From: DATKBT01 sp035546295
GTDB lineage: Bacteria > Acidobacteriota > Thermoanaerobaculia > Multivoradales > Multivoraceae
Length of the DNA: 47,799 bases
NCBI GenBank assembly: GCA_035546295.1
Contig: DATKBT010000045.1
Span: 1 to 47,799, forward strand
Reading direction: 5' to 3'
In this document: piece by piece, positions 23,024 to 31,205 of the stretch
How the letters are laid out: each line of letters opens with the position of its first letter
Numbering within the stretch: the first letter of the stretch is position 1
The notes under the pieces: generated by a model
Databases searched by the model: none
What the model saw: only the letters and a program-made list of their open reading frames with translations
Told to the model about the DNA's origin: nothing
Translations under genes and position numbers: made by a program

Positions 23024-23052
23024 AAACTACGGGACTTTCCGGGCACTGTCAA
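23024..23052 (-). promoter_or_regulatory. Candidate distal promoter upstream of HU
   Basis: TTGACA (23047-23052), a 17-bp spacer and TAGTTT (23024-23029) on the minus strand, about 290 bases before the HU start. Confidence 0.6.
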
Positions 23053-23197
23053 TGCCGACACCCGTGATCAAACCGTCGGAAAGCCTCGTCTTTCCTGCGA
23101 TCGTGGCGCCGGAGGCGGTGGCGGAGAGCGATGGGCGTTGCATCGTTCCCCGCCGGGAAGTCCTGCTCGACTCTGGTGATGGGGATCGGTGGGCGAA

Positions 23198-24601
23198 TCA
23201 GACCCGGCGCCGGAGGACGTGCGCCGTGAAGCCGTCGTGGTCGTCAGCCGGCAGGATCTGCCACCGCCCCGGCCCCGTCACGCCGCGACGCAGAGGCGGC
23301 GGCAGGCGCTCCTCCAACATCGCCAGCTCGAAGTCGTCGCGCTCCGCCAGGAACCGCTCCACGACGTCCTCGTTCTCCTCGCGCTCGAGCGAGCAGGTGA
23401 TGATCGAGAGCATTCCGCCGGCCCGCACCAGATCGGCCGCGCCCGCGAGCATTCGACCCGCCTCCCGCGCCAGCCGACCGATCTCGTCCTCCGAGATCCG
23501 CCACTTGAGCTCCGGGTTCTTGCGCAGCGTGCCGGTGCCCGAGCAAGGGAGATCGCAGACGACGCGGTCGAAGGCCTGCGCCAGCGCCGGCTGTGCGGCG
23601 TCCATGGCCACCAACGGAACTGCGAGCTCGAGGCGCTGGAGGTTACGGCGCAGTGTGTCGAGACGGGGCGGCGAAGCATCGGCCATCACCGCCCGCACGG
23701 TCGGCTCGTAGGCGATCAACGAGAAAGTCTTGCCCCCGGGCGCCGCCGCGACGTCGAGGATCCGCTCGCCCCGCCCGGGGGGCGGCAGCAGCGCCACCGC
23801 CTGGCTCGCCTCGTCCTGGACGTAGAAGCCGCCTCGACAGAAGGACTCGGAGTGCAGCGGCTGCCCGCTCACCACCCTGAGCCCGAGCGGGGCGATCTCG
23901 GAGGCCACGACCTCGACCTCCTCGTCGATCAGCGCCTCGGCCAACAGCTCGCGCCCGCCTCGATGGCGGAAGGCGAGGAGCTGGAGCGGCTTCGGCCGGT
24001 TGTTGGCCCGCAGCAGCGCGCGCGTGCGCTCCTCGCCGAACCGCTCGCGCCAGCGGCGCACCAGGAAATCCGGATGACTCTGCTCGATCGCGAGCCGCAC
24101 CAGGGCATCCTCGTGCTCCACCGGCCATGCCTCCAGGCGGGGAGCGCGCGCGACGCGTCGCAGGACGGCGTTGGCGAAGGAGGCGCCGCCGCGGTGGGTC
24201 GCGCGCCGCGCCTGCTCGACCGCCTCGTTGACGGCTGCGTGATGGGGAACGCGGTCGAGGAACAGGAGCTGATAGACCGCCAGCCTCAGCGGTGCGCGGA
24301 GACCCTCCTCGATCTGGTCGATGCGGCGGTTCGCAGCGCGCGCGATGACGTCGTCGAGACGGCGTCGCCAGGTCAGGGTGCCGAGCACCAGCTCTTTGAG
24401 CAGGCCGTGGTCGCGAAGGTCGCAGCGCTCCTTGGCGGTCTCGAGGAAGGTGTCGGCCGGCGACCTCGACGCGAGCGTGCGCTCGAGCGCCCACGCTGCA
24501 GCCTCGCGGACGTTGCCGTGGACCATCCTGGTGCCGGCTCGAGGCTGCTGATCGTCCGGCCGCAGCTCTCGCGCTCGTTCTCGACCGGGCGGGCTCTTCA
24601 T
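23198..24601 (-). CDS. rsmB: 16S rRNA (cytosine-967 C5) methyltransferase
   Basis: The 467-residue protein has an N-terminal NusB-like RNA-binding domain (about 20-165; VREAAAWALERTLASR, PHHAAVNEAVEQARR, ANAVLRRVAR) and a C-terminal Rossmann methyltransferase: LDVAAAPGGKTFSLIAY (SAM motif I), CDLPCSGTGTLRKNPELKW with one catalytic Cys, and ITCSLEREENEDVVERFL with the second Cys. It methylates C967 of 16S rRNA in E. coli. ATG at 24601 overlaps the fmt stop (ATGA). The fmt-rsmB pair is a common bacterial arrangement. Confidence 0.95.
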   Translation of the reverse strand: MKSPPGRERARELRPDDQQPRAGTRMVHGNVREAAAWALERTLASRSPADTFLETAKERCDLRDHGLLKELVLGTLTWRRRLDDVIARAANRRIDQIEEGLRAPLRLAVYQLLFLDRVPHHAAVNEAVEQARRATHRGGASFANAVLRRVARAPRLEAWPVEHEDALVRLAIEQSHPDFLVRRWRERFGEERTRALLRANNRPKPLQLLAFRHRGGRELLAEALIDEEVEVVASEIAPLGLRVVSGQPLHSESFCRGGFYVQDEASQAVALLPPPGRGERILDVAAAPGGKTFSLIAYEPTVRAVMADASPPRLDTLRRNLQRLELAVPLVAMDAAQPALAQAFDRVVCDLPCSGTGTLRKNPELKWRISEDEIGRLAREAGRMLAGAADLVRAGGMLSIITCSLEREENEDVVERFLAERDDFELAMLEERLPPPLRRGVTGPGRWQILPADDHDGFTAHVLRRRV

Positions 24602-25566
24602 GCAGACGCCTCGCTGCCGAGCCGCTCCCCGGGATGGGGCTGCTCGCCGTTCCAGAAGTCTCTTCCCGAAACCGGCCGCCGTCCGGCCCTCTGAACTCGA
24701 TCGAGCGCCAGGTTGCCGGCCCCGCACGCCACCACCACCGACTCCCCGACGGTTCCCAGCAGACGGCCGGGATCGCGCCCGCTCCGATCAGCCGGGCCCA
24801 TCGAGGTCTCGAGCACGCGCAACGGCGTGCCACGGAACGACGTCACGGCTCCGGGCCAGGGGGTCATCGCGCGCACCCATCGTTCGATCTCCACCGCCGG
24901 CCGGCGCCAGTCGATCTCGCCGTCCCCCTTGCTCAGCCGCGGCGCGAACGTGGCGGCCGATCGATCCTGCTCCCGGGGCTCGATCTCGCCACGCTCCCAG
25001 CGCTCGATCGTCTCGACGACGAGGGCTCCGCCCGCCCGGGCGAGACGCGCGCCGAGCCGATCCGTGGTGTCCTCCGGCTCGATCGGCACCTCTCGCTGGA
25101 GCAGCACCGGACCGCTGTCGAGCCCGCGCTCCATCAACATCGTGGTAACGCCCGTCACCGTCTCGCCCGCCGCGATCGCAGCCGAGATCGGCGAGGCGCC
25201 ACGGTAGGCGGGGAGCAGGGAGGCGTGGAGGTTCATGCAGCCCTGCGCGGGCAGGTCGAGCAGGGCCTGGGGAAAGATCTGGCCGAAGGCGACGACGACT
25301 GCGAGTGTCGGTCCGAAGTGGGCGAGCTCGGCAAGGAAGCTCTCGTCACGGACGCGCTCCGGCTGCAACAACGCAACGTTGCGATCGAGCGCCCATTCGG
25401 CGACTGGCGGTTGGCTGCGCGCCCGCCCGCGCCCCGCCTGGCGCGGGGGCTGCGAGATGACGGCGACCGGCGTCCGGCCGGCTGCGTCGAGGGCGTCCAG
25501 CGTCGGCACCGAAAAGCTCGGAGTGCCGAAGACGACGAGGGGGAAAAGGTCGATCGACTCGCTCAT
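24598..25566 (-). CDS. fmt: Methionyl-tRNA formyltransferase
   Basis: Fmt formylates initiator Met-tRNA with 10-formyl-THF. The 322-residue protein has VVFGTPSFSVPTLDAL, VVVAFGQIFPQALLDLPAQGCMNLHASLLPAYRGASPISAAI with the catalytic Asn-His pair and SLLPxYRG motif, GVTTMLMERGLDSGPVL with the catalytic Asp, and a C-terminal OB-like tRNA-binding domain. ATG at 25566 is where similarity begins. It is coupled to rsmB. No peptide deformylase gene is adjacent, unlike in many genomes. Confidence 0.96.
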   Translation of the reverse strand: MSESIDLFPLVVFGTPSFSVPTLDALDAAGRTPVAVISQPPRQAGRGRARSQPPVAEWALDRNVALLQPERVRDESFLAELAHFGPTLAVVVAFGQIFPQALLDLPAQGCMNLHASLLPAYRGASPISAAIAAGETVTGVTTMLMERGLDSGPVLLQREVPIEPEDTTDRLGARLARAGGALVVETIERWERGEIEPREQDRSAATFAPRLSKGDGEIDWRRPAVEIERWVRAMTPWPGAVTSFRGTPLRVLETSMGPADRSGRDPGRLLGTVGESVVVACGAGNLALDRVQRAGRRPVSGRDFWNGEQPHPGERLGSEASA

Positions 25567-25927
25567 GGCAGCTATCTGTCGGGACTGTATCCGGCGGCGG
25601 GGCGGCGCTGGCTGCGCCCGACGCGAGCGCCAGGCTCCGGATGCAAAGAGCTCGCGAAAGGGCGGCGGGCTCATCGGGGGCGACGTCCTGGCTCCCGCCC
25701 GAGCGCGACCTCGACGTCTCCAGTGGCGCCACCAGCCGAGATCCCGCAGGCGCGAGTCGGCGGGCAGCGTGGCCGTGCCGGTCACCACTCGATGGCGGCG
25801 AGCAATACCCCGATCCCCGAGAGGCGCGCGGCGACCTCGGGCTGGCTCCGATCTGCTTGGGCAACAGTCGCTCAGTTCTCCGGCTGTCCGCGGCGACGCG
25901 CCGGAGGCGCTTGGAGCCGCGAGGAAT
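25567..25927. other. ftsK-fmt intergenic DNA with dispersed repeat fragment
   Basis: The gap has no supported gene. A fragment of the dispersed repeat (25895-25919) starts GACGCGCCG and runs to GCGCTTGG. TACAGT about 17 bases before the fmt ATG might be a -10. The rest shows nothing I can assign. Confidence 0.4.
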
Positions 25928-25986
25928 GGGTAGCCGGAGATCTGCTACAGCGCGCGCAGCGCGCCCCAGCAGATCGGAGGCTACCC
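25928..25986 (-). terminator. Long hairpin overlapping the ftsK stop codon
   Basis: GGGTAGCC (25928-25935) pairs with GGCTACCC (25979-25986), and GATCTGCT (25939-25946) with AGCAGATC (25968-25975), with a GCGCGC-rich inner part. The ftsK TAG (25981-25983) lies in the right arm. There is no T-run, so this may be a transcript end-stabiliser or a Rho-assisted terminator. Confidence 0.65.
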
Positions 25987-28440
25987 CTCGAGCTCTTGAA
26001 AGAAGTCCGGCTTGACCAGGACCTCGCGCGGCTTGCTGCCCTGCGCGGGTCCCAGGATCCCGTCGTGCTCGAGCATGTCGATCAGGCGCGCCGCCCGCGA
26101 GAAGCCCACGCGCATTCGACGTTGGAGGAAGCTGGCGGAGCCCATTCCCTCGGAGACCACCAGCCGGGCAGCCTCGCCGAACAGCTCGTCCTGCCCCTCG
26201 GAGCCGTCGGCGCCGCCGGAGCGCTCCTCGATCGGCGCCTTGAGCACGTCTGGATCGAGCTCGGGCTTGCCCTGCTTCTTGAGCCAGCGCACCAGCGCCG
26301 CCGTCTCTTGCTCGCTCACATAGGCGCCGTGCAGCCGGATCGGCCGTGAGCTGGCCGGAGGCAGGAACAGCATGTCGCCCTTGCCCAGCAGCTTCTCGGC
26401 GCCGATCTGGTCGAGGATCGTCCTCGAGTCGTGTCTGGTCGCCGTGGCGAACGACAAGCGGCAAGGAAAGTTCGCCTTGATCGTGCCGGTCAGCACGTCG
26501 ACCGAGGGTCGCTGAGTGGCGACGATCAGGTGGATGCCGACCGCCCGCGCCATCTGGGCGAGGCGAGCGATCGACTGCTCGACCTCGGCGGAGGACACCA
26601 TCATCAGATCGGCCAGCTCGTCGATGATCACGACGTAGTAGGGCAGCGGCTTGAGGTCGTCGGCGAACACCTCTCCGTCGCCGTCGTCGTCGCGCAGCGA
26701 CAGCCGCTTTTGAACCTCGGGATCGCGGATGGCCCGGTTGTAGTAGTCGATCGAACGGACGTGGACCTCGGCGAGCAGCTTGTAGCGGCGCTCCATCTCG
26801 CCCACCGCCCAACGCAGCGCGTTGGCCGCCTTCTTGGGCTCGACCACCACCTCGGTCTTGAGGTGGGGGATGTCCTTGTAGACGCCCAGCTCGATCCGCT
26901 TCGGATCGATGAAGATGAACTGCACCTGGTCGCGGGTCGCCTTGTAGAGGATCGAGGTGATCATGCTCTGCAGTCCGACGCTCTTGCCGGCGCCGGTGGC
27001 GCCGGCCACGAGCAGGTGAGGCATCGTCGCCAGATCCCCGAAGTACGGCTCGCCGTGCAGCGTCCGCCCGATCGCCATGGTCAGCGGCGATGGAGACTTG
27101 CGGAACCCGGGGTCCGCGAGCAGCGGCCCCAGCCGGATCGTCGAGCGCCTCGCGTTGGGGACCTCGATGCCCAGGGTCGAGCGGCCTGGCATCCGATCGA
27201 TGCGGATGGCCTCCGCCTTGAGGGAGAGCGCCAGGTCGTCCTGGAGGTTGACGATCTGGCTGACCTTGACTCCAGGCGCCGGCTGGAACTCGTAGACGGT
27301 GATGACGGGGCCCGGCGTGATCGCCTCGACCGATCCCACCACTCCGAACTCGGCGCAGCGGTCCCGGATGAGGTCCCCGAGACGCACCAACTCGTCCTCG
27401 GAGATGACGCGGCTCTCCTCCTCGAGGGTCAGCACATTGAGAGGCGGCAGCTGGTGCTCCGCGGAGACCGAGAAGCCGAGGTCTCGCTGCGACCCGGCAG
27501 GAACCGCCGGAGCCGAGGGATCCGGCCCCGGACGCCGGGCGCTCCGCGCCGCCGGCTTCGATGCCCCGCCGATGGGCTGCGCCGACGGCGCCTCGGCGGC
27601 GAGGCTCGAAACCGCGAGCTCCGGATCCTCGCTCGGCGAAGCGCCCGCCACCCGGCGGATCGCGAATCCACCATCCCCTCGCCGCTCGCGAACGCGCACG
27701 GGACCGGCCTGGACGATCTCTTCGGCTGCCGGCTCGACGCCGCTCTCGCGCTTGCGGCGCCGCGCCCGCTCGAGGTGCTTGGCGACCACGGTGCGACGCG
27801 AGCGCTCCCGCTCGCGTCGCTCGCGCCGGCGCGTCCAGGAGAGCCAGACCAGTCGCCAGGCCGCAGCGAATCGCGCGGCGCCCGCGCGCATCACGTCGTC
27901 GAGGCTGTTCTGCAGCGCCAGGGCGATCCCGATCGCCAGGATACCCAGCGTCACCAGCAGGGCACCGAGGAAGCCGAGCCGTTCGATCAGCGAGCCGGCG
28001 ACGAAGACTCCCACGGCCCCGCCGGCGTCGAGCTCGTCTCCGCGAATCCCGATCGATCCGAGCAAGAGCTGGAGCAGCGGCGGCAGCGTGATCAGGGCGA
28101 GGATCAGCCCCAGCCCGCGGCCCACCACCGGTTCTCCGCCACGGCGAAACAGCCTCTGAGCGCCCGCCCAGATCATGACGAGCGGAATCAGCAGCACCGG
28201 CAGTCCGAGCAATCCGAAGGCGAGCGCCGAGAGCTCGGCGCCGAAGGGCCCGATCAGGTTGCGCACCTCGACCTCGTCGGCCTGCTCGTGCAGCAGGCTG
28301 GGATCTCGCGGATCGTGGCTGAGCAGGCTCGCCAGCAGGAAGAGACCGCCGATGGCGAGCAGGAGGCCGGCGAGCTCACGCCCCTTGCGCTCCCAGAGCG
28401 CGAGCGGTCGCGCCTTGCGCTCGGCGCGGGCAACGCTCAC
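25981..28440 (-). CDS. ftsK: DNA translocase FtsK/SpoIIIE
   Basis: The 819-residue protein has four N-terminal membrane helices (GLLLAIGGLFLLASLL, ALAFGLLGLPVLLIPLVMIW, GLGLILALITLPPLLQLLL and GFLGALLVTLGILAIGIAL, first parts quoted), a variable linker of about 120 residues, and a RecA-like motor: Walker A GATGAGKSVGLQ, Walker B YYVVIIDELADLMM, then LIVATQRPSVDVLTG and a C-terminal winged-helix gamma domain (ASFLQRRMRVGFSRAARLID) that reads KOPS-like sites. The linker is short compared with E. coli FtsK. It pumps chromosome ends through the septum. I chose GTG 28440, which overlaps the stop of a 17-codon leader ORF; GTG 28458 is an alternative. Confidence 0.94.
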   Translation of the reverse strand: MSVARAERKARPLALWERKGRELAGLLLAIGGLFLLASLLSHDPRDPSLLHEQADEVEVRNLIGPFGAELSALAFGLLGLPVLLIPLVMIWAGAQRLFRRGGEPVVGRGLGLILALITLPPLLQLLLGSIGIRGDELDAGGAVGVFVAGSLIERLGFLGALLVTLGILAIGIALALQNSLDDVMRAGAARFAAAWRLVWLSWTRRRERRERERSRRTVVAKHLERARRRKRESGVEPAAEEIVQAGPVRVRERRGDGGFAIRRVAGASPSEDPELAVSSLAAEAPSAQPIGGASKPAARSARRPGPDPSAPAVPAGSQRDLGFSVSAEHQLPPLNVLTLEEESRVISEDELVRLGDLIRDRCAEFGVVGSVEAITPGPVITVYEFQPAPGVKVSQIVNLQDDLALSLKAEAIRIDRMPGRSTLGIEVPNARRSTIRLGPLLADPGFRKSPSPLTMAIGRTLHGEPYFGDLATMPHLLVAGATGAGKSVGLQSMITSILYKATRDQVQFIFIDPKRIELGVYKDIPHLKTEVVVEPKKAANALRWAVGEMERRYKLLAEVHVRSIDYYNRAIRDPEVQKRLSLRDDDGDGEVFADDLKPLPYYVVIIDELADLMMVSSAEVEQSIARLAQMARAVGIHLIVATQRPSVDVLTGTIKANFPCRLSFATATRHDSRTILDQIGAEKLLGKGDMLFLPPASSRPIRLHGAYVSEQETAALVRWLKKQGKPELDPDVLKAPIEERSGGADGSEGQDELFGEAARLVVSEGMGSASFLQRRMRVGFSRAARLIDMLEHDGILGPAQGSKPREVLVKPDFFQELEG

Positions 28441-28490
28441 GGCTCGCCCCCACCGCACCGCCTCGGCGCGGATCTCGTTCGCTCGAACAT
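28437..28490 (-). CDS. Putative 17-codon leader ORF coupled to ftsK
   Basis: An ATG at 28490, 7 bases after TAGACT, opens a short frame MFERTRSAPRRCGGGEP whose TGA overlaps the ftsK GTG as GTGA (28437-28440). It is too short to judge by coding statistics. If the promoter call is right, ribosomes would start on the leaderless 5' end and re-initiate at ftsK. Confidence 0.4.
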   Translation of the reverse strand: MFERTRSAPRRCGGGEP

Positions 28491-28497
28491 CGTCGGA

Positions 28498-28503
28498 AGT
28501 CTA
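28498..28503 (-). promoter_or_regulatory. Putative ftsK -10 box TAGACT
   Basis: It is part of GCTAGACT on the minus strand. The expected -35 position has no TTGACA-like sequence; three 20-bp repeats start about 9 bp further upstream. Confidence 0.5.
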
Positions 28504-28534
28504 GCAGCGCGAGTGCTTTAGCTGGGCGTTTCCC

Positions 28535-28594
28535 GCTCTGGCCGGACCCATCCGGCTCTCGCCGGACCTGTCCAGCTCTGGCCGGACCGTGTGC
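28535..28594. repeat. Three tandem 20-bp repeats upstream of ftsK
   Basis: Units start at 28535, 28555 and 28575, with core GCTCT(G/C)GCCGGACC identical but for one base; the last six bases vary. The period is exactly 20 bp. They cover about -45 to -104 relative to the inferred ftsK transcription start, the place for an activator array. Confidence 0.75.
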
Positions 28595-28638
28595 GGCGCC
28601 TCGGAGGTCCGTGGCCCGGACGCTCCGAGGGGAGCTGG

Positions 28639-29487
28639 CTACGGACCGGTGAGTGAGCGATGGAGCCCGAGGAAGTCGGCGGGGCGCAGCGCCTCGGCCC
28701 GCAGAGAGGCCTCGATGCCGCAGCTCTCGAGCGCCGCGCGAGCGCGTTGCGCTCCGAACGCCGCCGTCAACCCGTTGGCGAGGGTCTTGCGCCGCTGCGC
28801 GAACGCGGCCCGAACCGTCTGCTTGAGCCCCATCCAGACCTCCCGCTCGAGCTGGGAGTCCTGGACCTCGAGCCCGATGAAGGCGCTCTCGACCTTGGGC
28901 GGCGGGTGGAAGCTCCCGGGGCGGACTCGGGCCAGGCGGCGACCGCGCGTGCGCAGCGACACCAGCACGCTCAGGCTGCCGTAGGTGCGGCTGCCGGGCG
29001 TCGCGAGCAGCCGGTCGGCGACCTCCTTCTGGACCAGGAACGCGCAGCGGGTCCCGGCCGGAGCGTCGTCGAGGACGCGCTCGACGACGGCCGTCGAGAT
29101 CGCGTAGGGGAGGTTGCCGGCGACCGCCCAGTCTTCCCCGAGCCCCCTAAAACGCAGGTCGAGCGCATCGCCGGCCACCACCCGAAGCCGAGAGCCGGCG
29201 AGGGTTCTCGCCCTCGCGCCCAGCCTCCGGCGGAGCTCGACCACCCAGGCGAGGTCGAGCTCGACCGCCAGCACCTCCCACCCCGCATCGAGCAGCGCGC
29301 CGGTGAGGACGCCGCCTCCGGGGCCGATCTCGAGGATCCGGCCGCGCCACCCTTCATCGCGCCCGAGCCCGAGGTACTCGACCGCGGGCCGGCACAGCTC
29401 GGGGCTGGTCAGGTGATGTTGGCCGAGGGCCTTCCTGAGCCGAGGTCGCGGCTCACGGGCCCGCACCGCTGAGCGTCGGCTCGCCAT
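28639..29487 (-). CDS. ksgA: 16S rRNA (adenine-1518/1519 N6) dimethyltransferase
   Basis: KsgA dimethylates two adenines in helix 45 of 16S rRNA. The 282-residue protein shows RKALGQHHLTSPELCRPAVE (family QHFL motif as QHHL), LEIGPGGGVLTGALL (SAM motif I), VAVELD-like LAVELDLAWV, VVAGDALDL, and VAGNLPYAISTAVVERVL, whose NLPY is the catalytic motif. PGSFHPPPKVESAFIGL is the C-terminal domain marker. ATG at 29487 is preceded by GAGAATCCGACG; the last ten bases before and including ATG equal those of the ftsK leader ORF (TCCGACGATG). Confidence 0.96.
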   Translation of the reverse strand: MASRRSAVRAREPRPRLRKALGQHHLTSPELCRPAVEYLGLGRDEGWRGRILEIGPGGGVLTGALLDAGWEVLAVELDLAWVVELRRRLGARARTLAGSRLRVVAGDALDLRFRGLGEDWAVAGNLPYAISTAVVERVLDDAPAGTRCAFLVQKEVADRLLATPGSRTYGSLSVLVSLRTRGRRLARVRPGSFHPPPKVESAFIGLEVQDSQLEREVWMGLKQTVRAAFAQRRKTLANGLTAAFGAQRARAALESCGIEASLRAEALRPADFLGLHRSLTGP

Positions 29488-29583
29488 CGTCGGATTCTCG
29501 CAGACGAGACGGTTGCGGTCCGCGGGTCGAGGGTGGTCCTCGGCGTTGGCTGCGTGCTGTTTGCGCCCGCACCAGGCCTTCGA

Positions 29584-29612
29584 TTGACCGGTTGTGGGGC
29601 GGTTGCTAGCCT
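29584..29612 (+). promoter_or_regulatory. Putative promoter of the lysine aminotransferase gene
   Basis: TTGACC (29584-29589), a 17-bp spacer and TAGCCT (29607-29612), within GCTAGCCT, one base different from the recurrent GCTAGACT. It leaves a leader of about 170 bases (29619-29789) in which I see no known riboswitch. No gene occupies the 29488-29789 gap. Confidence 0.6.
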
Positions 29613-29789
29613 GCCTGGGCTCTGCCGGAGGCCAGGTCGCCGCTCTCCCGGAGCGCCTCGCAGGCCGACCGGCCCCGAGCAGCGCCGGCGACCGCCTCGA
29701 CCGAAGGCAGGCCGCCCGATGGTTCGGGGGCGTCGGTGTCGGCTCCGCCGTACCGGCTCCCCCCCGACGGACCCTCACCTGGAGATGCC

Positions 29790-31124
29790 ATGACCACCAC
29801 CGATGCAAGGACGCGGGTCGCTCCCGATCAGGTCCATGAGCTCCTCGCCAGGCACATCCTGGTCGACGGCTTCCCCGTGGTCCTCGACCTCGCACGGAGT
29901 CACGGCCCCTACCTGCACGATGCCCGCGGCAACCGCGACCTCCTCGACTGCTTCGCGAGCTTCTCGACGGTCCCGCTCGGTTATAACCACCCCGCCTTCG
30001 AGGACGTCGACTTTCGCGAGCGCATCCTGCAGGCGGCGATCAACAAACCCGCGAACTCGGACCTCTACACCCCGGAGATGGCGGAGTTCGTGGCCACCTT
30101 CTCGCAGACCTTTCCAGAGACCCTCGCGCACCACCTGTTCTTCATCGACGGCGGTGCGCTCGCGGTCGAGAACGCGATGAAGGCGGCCTTCGACTGGAAG
30201 AAGCGCAAGAACCTCGCCGCCGGCCGCGGTGAGCTGGGCAACCAGATCGTGCACTTCTACGAGGCGTTCCACGGGCGCAGCGGCTACACCCTGTCGGTGA
30301 CCAACACCGACCCCAGCAAGACCCGCTACTTCCCGAAGTTCGAGTGGCCGCGGGTCACCAATCCGAAGCTCTCCTTCCCCGTGACCGACGCCGTCCTCGA
30401 GCGGGTCGAGCGCGACGAGGCGTTGGCGATCGCCCAGATCCGCCAGGCCCTCGTCGACCATCGCCACGACGTCGCCGCGATCCTGATCGAGCCGATCCAG
30501 GGGGAGGGGGGGGACAACCACTTCCGATTCGAGTTCCTGCGCGCCCTGCGCGAGATCGCCGACGAGGACGAGGTGCTCCTGCTCTACGACGAGGTGCAGA
30601 CCGGCTTCGGCGCGACCGGCAAGTGGTGGGGGTTCGAGCACTTCGGCGTGGAGCCCGACATCCTGGCCTTCGGCAAGAAGACCCAGGTCTGCGGCATCGC
30701 GGCGTCGCGGCGGCTCGACGAGGTGGAGTCGGTGTTCCAGGTCTCGAGCCGTATCAACTCGACCTGGGGCGGCAACCTGGTGGACATGATCCGCTGCCAG
30801 CGCATCGTCGAGACGATCTGGGAGGAGGATCTCCTGGAGCGCGCGACGAGGGTGGGCGCCAGGATGGTGGACGGGCTGCGCGTGCTCGAGCGACGTTTCG
30901 AGGGCCGATTGAGCAACAGCCGCGGGCGCGGGCTCTTCCTGGCGGTCGACCTGCCCGACAACAACACCCGCAAACGGACGCTGACCGGCATGCGCGAGCG
31001 GGGGCTGCTCGGCCTCGCCTCGGGAACCCGCTCGATCCGGTTTCGGCCGTCCCTGATCTTCGAGGAGCGCCATGCCGACGAGGCGCTCGCACGCTTCGCG
31101 GACACGCTCGACGCCACGCTCTGA
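29790..31124 (+). CDS. lat: L-lysine 6-transaminase
   Basis: The 444-residue class III aminotransferase matches the LAT family: VLDLARSHGPYLHDARGNRDLLDCFASFSTVPLGYNHP at the start (quoted in parts: LDCFASFSTVPLGYNHP), FFIDGGALAVENAMKAAFDWK, YEAFHGRSGYTLSVTNTDP, EPIQGEGGDNHFR, LLLYDEVQTGFGATGKWW, and ILAFGKKTQVCG with the PLP-binding Lys. It moves the epsilon-amino group of lysine to 2-oxoglutarate, giving 2-aminoadipate 6-semialdehyde. The ALDH7-type enzyme at 33523 would oxidise the product. ATG at 29790 follows GGAGATGCC, a reasonable ribosome-binding site. Confidence 0.9.
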   Translation: MTTTDARTRVAPDQVHELLARHILVDGFPVVLDLARSHGPYLHDARGNRDLLDCFASFSTVPLGYNHPAFEDVDFRERILQAAINKPANSDLYTPEMAEFVATFSQTFPETLAHHLFFIDGGALAVENAMKAAFDWKKRKNLAAGRGELGNQIVHFYEAFHGRSGYTLSVTNTDPSKTRYFPKFEWPRVTNPKLSFPVTDAVLERVERDEALAIAQIRQALVDHRHDVAAILIEPIQGEGGDNHFRFEFLRALREIADEDEVLLLYDEVQTGFGATGKWWGFEHFGVEPDILAFGKKTQVCGIAASRRLDEVESVFQVSSRINSTWGGNLVDMIRCQRIVETIWEEDLLERATRVGARMVDGLRVLERRFEGRLSNSRGRGLFLAVDLPDNNTRKRTLTGMRERGLLGLASGTRSIRFRPSLIFEERHADEALARFADTLDATL

Positions 31125-31146
31125 GCCCACCTCTCCGCTCGGGCTC
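31123..31146. terminator. Short hairpin in the convergent lat / ligase gap
   Basis: GAGCCC (31123-31128, overlapping the lat stop) pairs with GGGCTC (31141-31146). The stem is short and no T-run follows. Confidence 0.4.
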
Positions 31147-31205
31147 TGACTCTCGCCGCGCACGGTCGAGCTCCCGGCCGCACCTCGCGGAAGTCGCGTC
31201 CGGAC

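Noticed and set aside
26431..28521. Long plus-strand frame opposite ftsK
   Set aside because: Antisense; the Asp/His/Leu-rich translation mirrors the ftsK codons.
28535..28594. CRISPR array
   Set aside because: The three 20-bp units are directly tandem with no spacers.
29619..29789. Lysine riboswitch in the lat leader
   Set aside because: I see none of the conserved junction sequences of that riboswitch; the leader is merely GC-rich.
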